Positions 7,966 to 15,703 of a stretch of 51,795 bases of DNA are shown piece after piece (within the stretch, counting starts at the first letter, position 1; each line of letters begins with the position of its first letter). The DNA lies in assembly GCA_015234115.1 (NCBI GenBank), contig JADFWP010000017.1, forward strand, positions 1 to 51,795. Reading direction: 5' to 3'. This DNA comes from Magnetococcales bacterium. Lineage in GTDB: Bacteria > Pseudomonadota > Magnetococcia > Magnetococcales > Magnetaquicoccaceae. Position numbers and translations under genes: made by a program. Below the pieces are notes generated by a model, which saw only the letters and a program-made list of their open reading frames with translations, was not told the DNA's origin and made no database searches.

Positions 7966-9876
7966 ATGGCTGTGAGTGATTATGCTGGCACCTGGTCAGG
8001 AAGTTTTACCGGCGACAATGCCGGAGTCTGGTCCTATCTCATCGATTCGACCGGCCATGCCACGGGTACGGCGACGGATGTCTATGGTGACGTGACCTAT
8101 CTTTCGGGGGCGGTCGATGCCAGCGGAGGCATGGTCGTGACCTCTTCGGGGACGGGTTATGGTGGCCTGGGCATGGTGGTCACCTTCACGGGGCAATCCA
8201 GTCTCTATTCCAGAACCACCTCCGGCACCTGGGAAAGCAGTTATTACGGTTATACTTTTGTGGGCAGTTACTCCGGGAGCATGACCGTGTCTCTCTCCCA
8301 GGATCTGATCCCGGATACCTCGGCGACCACGACTGCGCTGGTCAGCGGTCAATCCCTCTCCGGCACCATCGACAGCGCAGGGGATCAGGACTGGTATCGT
8401 CTTGCCCTGGAGGCCGGGCGTCTTTATACCGCCACCCAATCCAAAGAGAGCGGCAGTGCGCTGGACAGTGTGCTACAGATTCTGGACGCCAATGGCACCA
8501 TCGTGGGTCAGGATGACAATGGCGGCGGCAATGACAATGCCCGGCTGCTCTACACTCCCATGGTTTCCGGCACCTATTATCTCGCTGCCGGAGGCAGTGA
8601 CAGTTCGACCGGCGCTTATCTGGTGAGCCTCACCGCAGCCGATGCGACCAGCGAAGGCGATACCGCGCTGGCCGATTATGCCGGGGTCTGGTCGGGCACT
8701 TTCTCCGGGAATCATTTCGGGAGCTGGTCGTTTACGGTTGCCACCGATGGCACCATCACGGGTCAGGCCGGTGCCGAGGATGGAGGCGTGTACCGTCTGA
8801 CCGGCACGATCACGGCAACGGGTGTGGTCTCGCTGGAGATTCATGCGCTCAATCAGGTGGAGGATGGCGTCACCACCCTGACGGCTTACGCCGATCTTCA
8901 GTCCCGGACCGTGACCGGCACATGGTGGTATGTGGGCTATGATGGGGATGCAAACTCCGGAACCATCTCCGGTTCCCAGACGACCCCGGTGACGCTGGTG
9001 ACGCACATCGACAGCGCCACCAGTCAGATTCTGGGCGAGGGTGTGCTCTCGCTTACCCTGACCGGCAGTCGTGCCGTCAATGGTACGGGTAACGCGCTGG
9101 ACAACACTCTGACCGGCAATGGCGCGGTCAACATTTTGCGTGGCGAGGCCGGGGCCGATCGTTTGCTGGGTGGCGCCGGGGACGACTGGCTGTATGGCGG
9201 GGCAGGCAACGATCAGTTGGAGGGTGGCGCCGGGGCGGATCATCTGTTTGGCGGCGGTGGCAACGATACTTATGTGGTTGGCAGTGCGGGGGATGTCGTG
9301 AGCGAGGAGACCTCCTCCGGCACGGATCTGGTGCGCAGTGCCGTCACCTGGACGCTGGGTGCCAATCTGGAGAATCTGACTCTGACCGGAACCGGTGCGG
9401 TCGATGGCGTTGGCAATGCGCTGGTCAATACCCTGCGGGGCAATGGCGGTGCCAATCTGCTGCGGGGGTTGGCCGGGAACGATCTGTTGTACGGTGGCGC
9501 CGGGGCGGATCGGTTGATCGGCGGGATTGGATCGGACCGGTTGAGTGGCGAGGGGGGCGCGGATCAGTTCCGATTCGAGAAACCCTCCGAGGGGGGAGAC
9601 ACCATCACCGATTTCAGCGCGTTGCAGGGGGACAAACTGGTTTTTGTCAGTGCGAATTTCGGCAAGCTGGCCGCAGGCACTTTGGGAGCGACCCGTTTTC
9701 GGGCCAGTGGTTCCGGGAGCGCCTCCACCAGCGCGCAGCGGTTTTTGTTCAACACCACCACCCACGTCTTGCGCTATGATCCGGATGGCAACGGTTCTGC
9801 TGCGGCGGTGACTCTGGCCACGTTGAGTGGGGTTGCGACGCTTTCGAACAGTCAGATTGTGATCGCGGCGGGTTGA
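7966..9876 (+). CDS. Secreted RTX (hemolysin-type Ca-binding repeat) protein with PPC domain
   Basis: A 636-residue, Gly/Asp/Thr-rich, cysteine-poor protein. A module starting DYAGTWSGSFTG (residue 5) recurs as DYAGVWSGTFSG (about residue 239). Between them, about residues 128-222 look like a bacterial pre-peptidase C-terminal (PPC) domain (GDQDWYRLALEAG ... SGTYYLAAGG). Two RTX blocks follow (about 405-440 and 492-535) with nonapeptides such as GGAGDDWLYGGAGNDQLEGG, each preceded by a similar LTLTG...GNALxNTL segment. The C-terminal region (FRFEKPSEGGDTITDFSALQGDKL) is the usual type I secretion tail. There is no N-terminal signal peptide, as expected for type I export. No enzymatic domain is recognised, so a surface or matrix role is likely. 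AAGGAG lies 7 nt before the ATG. No type I transporter is present in this window. Confidence 0.88.
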   Translation: MAVSDYAGTWSGSFTGDNAGVWSYLIDSTGHATGTATDVYGDVTYLSGAVDASGGMVVTSSGTGYGGLGMVVTFTGQSSLYSRTTSGTWESSYYGYTFVGSYSGSMTVSLSQDLIPDTSATTTALVSGQSLSGTIDSAGDQDWYRLALEAGRLYTATQSKESGSALDSVLQILDANGTIVGQDDNGGGNDNARLLYTPMVSGTYYLAAGGSDSSTGAYLVSLTAADATSEGDTALADYAGVWSGTFSGNHFGSWSFTVATDGTITGQAGAEDGGVYRLTGTITATGVVSLEIHALNQVEDGVTTLTAYADLQSRTVTGTWWYVGYDGDANSGTISGSQTTPVTLVTHIDSATSQILGEGVLSLTLTGSRAVNGTGNALDNTLTGNGAVNILRGEAGADRLLGGAGDDWLYGGAGNDQLEGGAGADHLFGGGGNDTYVVGSAGDVVSEETSSGTDLVRSAVTWTLGANLENLTLTGTGAVDGVGNALVNTLRGNGGANLLRGLAGNDLLYGGAGADRLIGGIGSDRLSGEGGADQFRFEKPSEGGDTITDFSALQGDKLVFVSANFGKLAAGTLGATRFRASGSGSASTSAQRFLFNTTTHVLRYDPDGNGSAAAVTLATLSGVATLSNSQIVIAAG

Positions 9877-9901
9877 ACGACGGCGGTGCGGGAGATGTCC
9901 A

Positions 9902-9963
9902 CTATTGAAAAAGAAGAAGGGGTCTGGGGGAAGAATCCCCCAGACCCCTTCTTTTTCTTTAAT
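9902..9963. repeat. Palindromic repeat, copy B (single hairpin form)
   Basis: A compact version of the family: 17-bp perfect arms (AAGAAGGGGTCTGGGGG at 9914-9930 and its complement at 9937-9953), loop AAGAAT, flanked by A-rich and T-rich sides. It lies 25 bp after the RTX stop and would act as a bidirectional terminator between RTX and the convergent CBS gene. Confidence 0.8.
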
Positions 9964-10040
9964 ATCTATTCCGGGAGGATGATTTCTTGGCCCAAAGGCA
10001 TCGCCTGCGGCAAAGCGCGCCAAAGGCCAAAGTCCCAAGG

Positions 10041-10060
10041 GCTTCGCCCCTGGACCCCAC
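10041..10060. repeat. Short dispersed repeat GCTTCGCCCCTGGACCCCAC, copy 2
   Basis: Exact second copy of the 20-mer at 686-705, in the gap between the RTX gene and the CBS gene. A related CCCCTGGACCCC follows about 25 bp later (10074-10085). Confidence 0.6.
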
Positions 10061-10131
10061 CATGGGCCAATGGCCCCTGGACCCCGTTGACAAATGATAT
10101 CATATCCCGCCGTGGGTGCGGTTCGATCTCT

Positions 10132-11703
10132 TCAGATCTGTTTCTTGCGACGATAAAAATCCACCAGGCCGTGCAGCGTGACAAACCCCCGCAACACCCC
10201 CTGGGCGCTGACCACGGGTAGGGCGTGCAGACGGTTTTCCATCATGATGTCCGCAGCCTGACCAATGGAACTGTCCAGTCCGACGGCGATCACCTTTTGG
10301 GTGGCGTTGATCTTGCCGATGGGCAATTGACACAAGGCCTTGTCGCGGGCATTCATCGCCTTGGTGCCAAAGAATGGCCCCATGATCTGCCGCAGATCGC
10401 TCTGACTGATCACCCGGATCAGTTTGCCACTGCGCACCACACCCATGTAACGATAGCCGTCCTGACGCATCGCATTGATGGCCACGATCACCCGTTCGTC
10501 CTCCTTGAGGGTGAACGGGTAGTCGGTGATCACGGTGGTGACACTGCCCGCATCGTTGGGCGTGGGCAGGGAATCCTTGGCATACTGGATCGTTGGCAGG
10601 GGGCCGAAGATCGGTCCGGTGGCAATCGATGCCTTGCCTCCCGATTTTCCGCCGGGTGCCAGTCCGCCACGGCGCGGTTCCTCCCCTTCCAGCCCTTCCA
10701 GGGAGTTCAGCATCTCCCGACCTGGATCGTCACCGGCCTGATAAGGATCCAGGAAGGTGAATTCGCTCTCTTCGTCCTTGCCTCCGGCCATGCCTTTGGC
10801 GCCATCCTTGCCACCTGTCGGTGCACCCTTGGCGGCTGCGCCTCCTTTTTTGCCGGCTGCTGCCTTGGCTGCCGCAGCTTTGGCGGCTTCTGCCGCTTTG
10901 GCGGCCTCGGCGGCTTTGGCGGCTTTGGCCGCCTCTTCTGCCGCTCTGGCGGCTTCGGCGGCTTTGGCGGCTTCGGCAGCTCTGGCCGCTTCTTCAGCCG
11001 CTTTGGCCGCTTCGGCAGCTTTGGCCGCCTCTTCGGCGGCCTTGGCGCTGTCGGCTGCACCACTGCCACCTTTGCCTTGCTGGGTCTCTCCTGCGATTTC
11101 GGCGTCCGTACCGGGAATCTTGACCTTCAGCAACGTTTCGGCAAAACCGCGAGACAGGACCCAATAGGCATTTTGTGGTGGAAAATCAGAGACCTGAATC
11201 TGAACGGTCACGGCCAGATAGGTGGTGCCTTCCCGGAAGGTCGAAGGGAAGTCCCCATAGGTGACGTGGGTGGTGCTTTCCAGGAAAAGGTGGCCACCGT
11301 CCGGGAGTTTCTTTTCCACCAGGTCGTTGAGTGCGCCCACCACCTGGTTGGAAACCTCTTGAAAGCCCTCCTGGATCTCCTCGTTGTACTCCCGGTTCTT
11401 GACCTGACTCTGAATGACCGAAGCTCCCATCATCATCATGAGGCCGGTCAGGGCAATGGAGGTGGCGATGTCAAAAATCAGATGGATGTCACCCGAATGC
11501 ATCCCGTCTTCCAGGACGTAGGCCACGCTGCGATCCGCTTCGAAGAGCAGTTCCAGGTCGTCGCGACCTCGGTTCAACTCGATCTCTTGCAGCGTGCAGA
11601 CCACGGGAGCGGCGGTCAGGGTGTTCAGGTCGTTGCCCAATTTCGTGAAATAATTCAGGAAAAAGGGGCGTGCCCGTTTGACGATATCTTGGGGGGTTTC
11701 CAT
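10132..11703 (-). CDS. CheC/CheX-like domain-(Ala/Lys/Glu) linker-CBS pair protein
   Basis: A 523-residue protein of unusual build. Residues about 35-200 resemble CheC/CheX phosphatases: GDIHLIFDIA, then ...GFQEVSNQVVGALND, with the family ExxN pair at E116 and N119, although the Asp/Ser expected four residues before that Glu is another Glu. Residues 219-284 are a near-perfect KAAEAA/KAAEEA repeat that should form one long alpha-helix or coiled coil, followed by a Gly/Lys-rich stretch. Residues about 388-518 are two CBS domains (YRYMGVVRSGKLIRVISQSDLR; LHALPVVSAQGVLRGFVTLHGLVDF), which usually bind adenine nucleotides. It is the last gene of the chemotaxis cluster but is separated from cheY by repeat copy C, so it may have its own promoter. 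A CheY-P phosphatase tuned by adenylate charge is a hypothesis only. Confidence 0.75.
   Translation of the reverse strand: METPQDIVKRARPFFLNYFTKLGNDLNTLTAAPVVCTLQEIELNRGRDDLELLFEADRSVAYVLEDGMHSGDIHLIFDIATSIALTGLMMMMGASVIQSQVKNREYNEEIQEGFQEVSNQVVGALNDLVEKKLPDGGHLFLESTTHVTYGDFPSTFREGTTYLAVTVQIQVSDFPPQNAYWVLSRGFAETLLKVKIPGTDAEIAGETQQGKGGSGAADSAKAAEEAAKAAEAAKAAEEAARAAEAAKAAEAARAAEEAAKAAKAAEAAKAAEAAKAAAAKAAAGKKGGAAAKGAPTGGKDGAKGMAGGKDEESEFTFLDPYQAGDDPGREMLNSLEGLEGEEPRRGGLAPGGKSGGKASIATGPIFGPLPTIQYAKDSLPTPNDAGSVTTVITDYPFTLKEDERVIVAINAMRQDGYRYMGVVRSGKLIRVISQSDLRQIMGPFFGTKAMNARDKALCQLPIGKINATQKVIAVGLDSSIGQAADIMMENRLHALPVVSAQGVLRGFVTLHGLVDFYRRKKQI
10860..11048. repeat. Coding tandem repeat for KAAEAA helix
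   Basis: Degenerate 9-18 bp repeats of GCC/GCG/AAG codons (GCGGCTTTGGCGGCTTCGGC-like on the plus strand) encoding the Lys-Ala-Ala-Glu helix of the CBS protein. In-frame expansion or contraction would change the helix length. Confidence 0.75.
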
Positions 11704-11838
11704 CGTTTAATGCTCGCTCACTCGCATATATCCACATGGGTGTCATCCTAGGATCTGGCGAGATGTTAAAAAGCAAGTTTCATACCACGTTATCGAAGAG
11801 GAGGCAGTTCCGGAGCGTGCACGATTCGTGGTGGGACG

Positions 11839-11989
11839 ATTGAAAGAAAAGAAGGGGTCTGGGGGATTCCTCCCCCAGGGTTTTGATTTTGTCTTTAAAA
11901 ATAAAAAATATTTATAAAAATTTTTGTTTTCAAAGGCAAAGTCAAAACCCTGGGGGAAGAATCCCCCAGACCCTCTCTTTTTTTTCAAA
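11839..11989. repeat. Palindromic repeat, copy C (full element)
   Basis: Complete element: left arm TTGAAAGAAAAGAAGGGGTC..., local GGGGG-ATTCCT-CCCCC hairpin, GTTTTGATTTTGTCTTTAAA, an AT-only centre, then the mirrored right arm with its own GGGGG-AAGAAT-CCCCC hairpin and a T-rich end. It lies in the 441-bp gap between the CBS gene and cheY, along with the hairpin at 12067-12119. Confidence 0.85.
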
Positions 11990-12066
11990 AGTGTGTATTT
12001 GAAATGGCTGCTTGAGTGGGACCGGTCAAGCGGAGATTGGTTGGGGAGGAGATGTGGTGGGGAAGT

Positions 12067-12119
12067 GAAGAAACACCATTGTACGACTGGTTTGCAGTTA
12101 TGAACAATGGTGTTTCTTC
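12067..12119. repeat. 16-bp perfect inverted repeat with inner stem
   Basis: GAAGAAACACCATTGT (12067-12082) is perfectly complementary to 12104-12119; the 21-nt loop holds a second small stem (ACTG/CAGT). It sits 25 bp after the cheY stop. There is no U-run on either side, so it is not a classical terminator and is unlike the palindrome family. It could be a miniature transposon relic, an RNA-processing site or a small structured RNA. Confidence 0.7.
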
Positions 12120-12144
12120 CGATCCTTTTCTGGTCGGCATGGGA

Positions 12145-12519
12145 CTACTTGAGAAACCGTTCCAGTTCCTGTTGCAGGGTTTCCGGGGTGAACGGTTTTT
12201 TGATGTGACCGTTGGCCCCTGCTTCCATGGCAGCGCCGACTTTGCCTTCGCCACCTTCGGTGGTCACCATGACGATGGGGATGTTCTTGATGGCCGGAGG
12301 GCCGCCACGCACCGACTTGACAAAATTCAGGCCATCCATGATCGGCATGTTCCAGTCCGAGAGGATCAGCTTGAAGTTGCTGTCGGTCTTGAGCAGATCC
12401 ATGCCCTGTTGGCCATCCCCTGCTTCCAGGATGTCCGTGATTTTGAACCCGGCCTGACGCAGGCCGCGAGCCACAATTTTCCGCATGACGCTGGAATCGT
12501 CAACGATCAATACGCGCAT
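12145..12519 (-). CDS. cheY: CheY-type response regulator (first copy)
   Basis: A stand-alone 124-residue receiver. The acidic pocket D7-D8, phospho-acceptor D55 (LILSDWNMPIMDG), Thr of MVTTEGG and Lys of HIKKPF are all present. After phosphorylation by CheA it should bind FliM at the flagellar switch. The start at 12519 has AGAGGGAA immediately upstream. It is the promoter-distal gene of the STAS-to-cheY run, 106 bp after cheX. A second CheY is encoded at 13148-13525; which of the two drives the motor and which is a phosphate sink or modulator cannot be told from sequence. Confidence 0.93.
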   Translation of the reverse strand: MRVLIVDDSSVMRKIVARGLRQAGFKITDILEAGDGQQGMDLLKTDSNFKLILSDWNMPIMDGLNFVKSVRGGPPAIKNIPIVMVTTEGGEGKVGAAMEAGANGHIKKPFTPETLQQELERFLK

Positions 12520-12625
12520 ATTCCCTCTCTGAAATCCTTCGGGCTGGTTGAAACGATACACCGTTGGGTAAAAAACGATACTTTCGCAAAAAAAAGGGCC
12601 GGGGGCAAGTCTTTTCCGCACCCAT

Positions 12626-13102
12626 CTACAGGCTGGCATGCACCATCAGGACGCCTTCGTCCATCTGGAAGGTGAAGACCGTGGTTGGATGATTGGTTTT
12701 CCATTGGGCGGTATACTCCTGCCCCACGATGGATACCGGTGGGGAGAGTTGCACACTGCCGATCTGGGCTTTGGTTTTCATGCCGCCGCACACCATGTTG
12801 GCCAGTTCTGCCGCGCCGTCGAGCAGATCTTCCATGGCCAGTTCATCCGGGGCCAATCCCACGATGCGCGAGACGATTTCGCGCAGCAATGACTGGCTGC
12901 ATGACACTCCGACCATGCCTTGCAATTGTCCGTCCAATCGGACCAGTCCCACCACTTCGTTGGTGAGGGTGAAGGAGTCCGCGCTCTCCTGACCGGCGAA
13001 GACCACCTCGGACATGGCCATGGCGGTCATCATTTCCGTGACTGCCAGACGCAGGCCGGTGAGGAGTTTGTTCATCAGTTCGGTGGAATCGGCTCCGCTC
13101 AT
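12626..13102 (-). CDS. cheX: CheX-like CheY-P phosphatase
   Basis: A 158-residue single-domain protein of the CheX/CheC/FliY superfamily. The signature D95-x3-E99-x2-N102 (LLDGAAELANMVCGG) is intact, with prolines at 121-122 (VQLSPP) as in the family. It should speed dephosphorylation of CheY-P. It is encoded between two cheY genes, 45 bp after the upstream one. Unlike the fusion at 10132-11703, it has the full catalytic signature, so it is the best candidate for the main signal-terminating phosphatase here. No cheZ is seen. Confidence 0.85.
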   Translation of the reverse strand: MSGADSTELMNKLLTGLRLAVTEMMTAMAMSEVVFAGQESADSFTLTNEVVGLVRLDGQLQGMVGVSCSQSLLREIVSRIVGLAPDELAMEDLLDGAAELANMVCGGMKTKAQIGSVQLSPPVSIVGQEYTAQWKTNHPTTVFTFQMDEGVLMVHASL

Positions 13103-13147
13103 GCGTGGCTCCGTGCAGGTTGAAAGGGGCTGTCCAAAGAGCGGTGG

Positions 13148-13525
13148 TTACAGACCACCCATTCCCAGGGCTTCCATGATCCGGGTCGCCATCTCTTCCT
13201 GGGTGAAGGGTTTGGTTTGATAATGGATCGCTCCGGCCTGGATTGCCTTGATGATATAGTCTTTTTCTCCTTCGGTCGTCACCATCATCACCGGGATGTG
13301 GGCCCAGCGGGGATCGGCCTTGACCAGTTTCAACACTTCAAGGCCATTCATGCCGGGCATGTTCCAGTCCAGGAGGATCAGGGCCACTTCATCGCCCTGT
13401 TGTTCCAGGACTTTGATACCCGCATCGCCGTTTTCGGCTTCGAGCACCTCGAAGCCGACCATGGCGCCGATGCCGCTGATGACGCGACGAATGGTTCTGG
13501 AGTCGTCAATGGTGAGTAGTTTCAT
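13148..13525 (-). CDS. cheY: CheY-type response regulator (second copy)
   Basis: A 125-residue receiver with D7-D8, phospho-acceptor D53 (LILLDWNMPGMNG), Thr of MVTTEGE and Lys of YQTKPF. It diverges clearly from the CheY at 12145-12519 (for example TIDDSRTIRRVI against IVDDSSVMRKIV), so the two are not a recent duplication. It lies directly after cheR and before cheX in the same operon. Confidence 0.93.
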   Translation of the reverse strand: MKLLTIDDSRTIRRVISGIGAMVGFEVLEAENGDAGIKVLEQQGDEVALILLDWNMPGMNGLEVLKLVKADPRWAHIPVMMVTTEGEKDYIIKAIQAGAIHYQTKPFTQEEMATRIMEALGMGGL

Positions 13526-13592
13526 GGGTTTTCACTTTGTTCAAACGTGTTTCCAGGTTGCGACTCGCTTGTTTCTTGACAGGTATTCATGT

Positions 13593-14420
13593 TCAGGTTG
13601 GCCGGTACATGGCGGCGCTGCCCATCATGACTTGTTGAAATGCCGTGGTGTAACCTCTGGGTGATTCCGAGGCGCCGATGGCCAATACGCCGTCTTTTTG
13701 CAGGCTGTCGTGGATCTTGCCATAGATTTGGCGCTTCAGTTCATCGGAGAAATAGATCAACACATTGCGACAGAGCAGAAAGTCGAACAGTCCATGCTCC
13801 GTGAAGGGACTCATGAGATTGAACTGTTGGAACTTGACCAGGTTGCGCACTTCCGGCACGATTTCGTAGACCATGCCGTTTTTCTTGAAGTAGCGCTCCA
13901 GGAAATCGGGGCGCATGCCACGGGAGATGGCCAATTGGCTGTAGCGTCCCGAGGAGGCGAGCACGATGGCCGAAGGCGACAGATCGGTGGCCAGAATGGA
14001 GAACTTGCTTGCCGGCGGGGGGGCATCCACCTTGCGCAACTCTTCGTTGATGAGCATCGAGATGGAGTAGGGCTCCTGTCCGGTGGAGCAGGCCGCAGAC
14101 CAGATGCGCACCTGGGGTGCGGTGCGGGCCTTTTTGACCAGCATGGGCACCACATGGTCGGACAGGGCCGCAGCAAAGGAGTCGTCGCGGAACCACAAGG
14201 TTTCGTTTGTGGTCATGGCGTCGATCACCTTGGTCCGCAACGGGCCGGTGTCGGTTTTCAGTTTGGCATGCAACTGGATAAAGTTCTCGCAACCGTTCTG
14301 CACCAGCAGCACGGTCAGTCGGTTTTCGATCAGATATTCCTTGCCAGGGTTGATCTGAATACCGCTGTGCTCATTGATGAAATGGCGGATGAGGTCAAAT
14401 TCTTCTTGAGTGATGGCCAT
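13593..14420 (-). CDS. cheR: Chemotaxis protein methyltransferase
   Basis: A 275-residue SAM-dependent methyltransferase that methylates receptor glutamates during adaptation. The N-terminal all-helical domain (FDLIRHFINEHSGI) precedes the SAM-binding core with WSAACSTGQEPYSISML (usually GCSTGEEPYS; Gln replaces the first Glu) and FLLCRNVLIYFS. The length is normal for CheR. It starts 2 bp after the cheB stop, so the adaptation enzymes are translationally linked. Confidence 0.95.
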   Translation of the reverse strand: MAITQEEFDLIRHFINEHSGIQINPGKEYLIENRLTVLLVQNGCENFIQLHAKLKTDTGPLRTKVIDAMTTNETLWFRDDSFAAALSDHVVPMLVKKARTAPQVRIWSAACSTGQEPYSISMLINEELRKVDAPPPASKFSILATDLSPSAIVLASSGRYSQLAISRGMRPDFLERYFKKNGMVYEIVPEVRNLVKFQQFNLMSPFTEHGLFDFLLCRNVLIYFSDELKRQIYGKIHDSLQKDGVLAIGASESPRGYTTAFQQVMMGSAAMYRPT

Positions 14421-14422
14421 GG

Positions 14423-15676
14423 TCAGCGGGCCGCTGATGGGTTGCAGAGTTGAATGATTCTGGGGCCGATGGCATCCAAAGGCAAGGATTCATCGGACAG
14501 TCCTTTTTCCTCAACGGAACGAGGCATGCCATACACCACGCAGGATTGTTTGTCTTGGGTGATACACCAGGTTTTTCCTCCCCGTTTCAGTGCGTCCACG
14601 CCATTGGTCCCATCCCGTCCCATGCCGGTCAGGATCACGCTCAGCACCGTGCCGCCAAAGGAGGCGGCCACAGACATGAAGAGCACATCGATTGCTGGTC
14701 GACATTCGTTGACCTTGGGTCCGTCATTGAGAATCAGTTTGAAGGTTCCTTCGCGATTTTGCAAGGTCATATGTCGTCCTCCCATGGCGATGGTGACACT
14801 GCCCGGCGTCAGGGGTTGTTCGTCTCGTGCCTCTTTGACCGTCAGGCCCGAAGCGCGGCTCAATTGGGCAGCCAGCGAGGTGGTGAAGACCGGCGGCATG
14901 TGCTGCACGATCAGAATGGGAATCGGCAGCGATTCCCGGAGAATGGAAAAAATCGTCGTCAGCGCGGCAGGTCCGCCCGTGGAGGATCCGATCAGCAGCA
15001 GATCCGGCCGGATCGCGGTTTTCAGGGAGATGGCCGTGCGCGGGGTTTGGGCGGGCATGGAAAAAACGGGACGTTCTTCCAGACGTGGCAGCACGGGCGC
15101 AGCGGCAGCAGGGGTGCGGACCGGAGGCTGGGTCGGCGTGGGCGCACGGGAGGTCGGATAGCCGGGCAGGGTCGTTGTGGGCTGGCTCATGCCCGCAGCC
15201 GACGCGGCTGCGCCCTGGCCGGGCGAAGCGGGGCTGTCGTTTTCCAGATTCTGCCGCAGCAGGGTCAGGATCGGTTCCAGACTGTGGCGCAAGGTGGTCT
15301 TGGCGCGCTCCACATTGTCTTCCAGCGGTTTGGTGATGAAATCCATGGCGCCGGCATTGAGGCACTCGACGATGATGTTGGCATTGGCTCGGGAGGTTGA
15401 ACTCACCATCACCACCGTCAGCCTGGGAAACCGTTTGCGCAGCTCCTTGAGGGTGGCCAGACCATCCATGACCGGCATTTCCACGTCCAGCAGCACCACA
15501 TCCGGCTTTTCCGGATCGTTGGCGGCGAATTGCGCAACGATCTTGTCCAACGCCAGCTTGCCGTTGGAGGAGGTGTTGGTAACCCGGATGCCGGGAATAC
15601 TCTCCGCGACTTTCTTCATGATCATGCGATAGGTGATGGTATCATCCACCACCGTGGCATTGAGAAATTCAGCCAT
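14423..15676 (-). CDS. cheB: Chemotaxis response regulator protein-glutamate methylesterase
   Basis: A 417-residue receiver-methylesterase. The receiver has D11-D12, D64 (VVLLDVEMPVMDG) and K116. A Pro/Ala/Thr-rich linker (about 145-215) is longer than usual, explaining the extra length over the typical 350. The esterase domain has the catalytic triad S232 (GSSTGG), H259 (IVQHMPP) and D355 (GMGRDG). It removes receptor methyl esters and is activated by CheA. It overlaps functionally with cheR just downstream. Confidence 0.95.
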   Translation of the reverse strand: MAEFLNATVVDDTITYRMIMKKVAESIPGIRVTNTSSNGKLALDKIVAQFAANDPEKPDVVLLDVEMPVMDGLATLKELRKRFPRLTVVMVSSTSRANANIIVECLNAGAMDFITKPLEDNVERAKTTLRHSLEPILTLLRQNLENDSPASPGQGAAASAAGMSQPTTTLPGYPTSRAPTPTQPPVRTPAAAAPVLPRLEERPVFSMPAQTPRTAISLKTAIRPDLLLIGSSTGGPAALTTIFSILRESLPIPILIVQHMPPVFTTSLAAQLSRASGLTVKEARDEQPLTPGSVTIAMGGRHMTLQNREGTFKLILNDGPKVNECRPAIDVLFMSVAASFGGTVLSVILTGMGRDGTNGVDALKRGGKTWCITQDKQSCVVYGMPRSVEEKGLSDESLPLDAIGPRIIQLCNPSAAR

Positions 15677-15703
15677 GAATCGCTTCCATCCCGCTTGCGA
15701 GAC

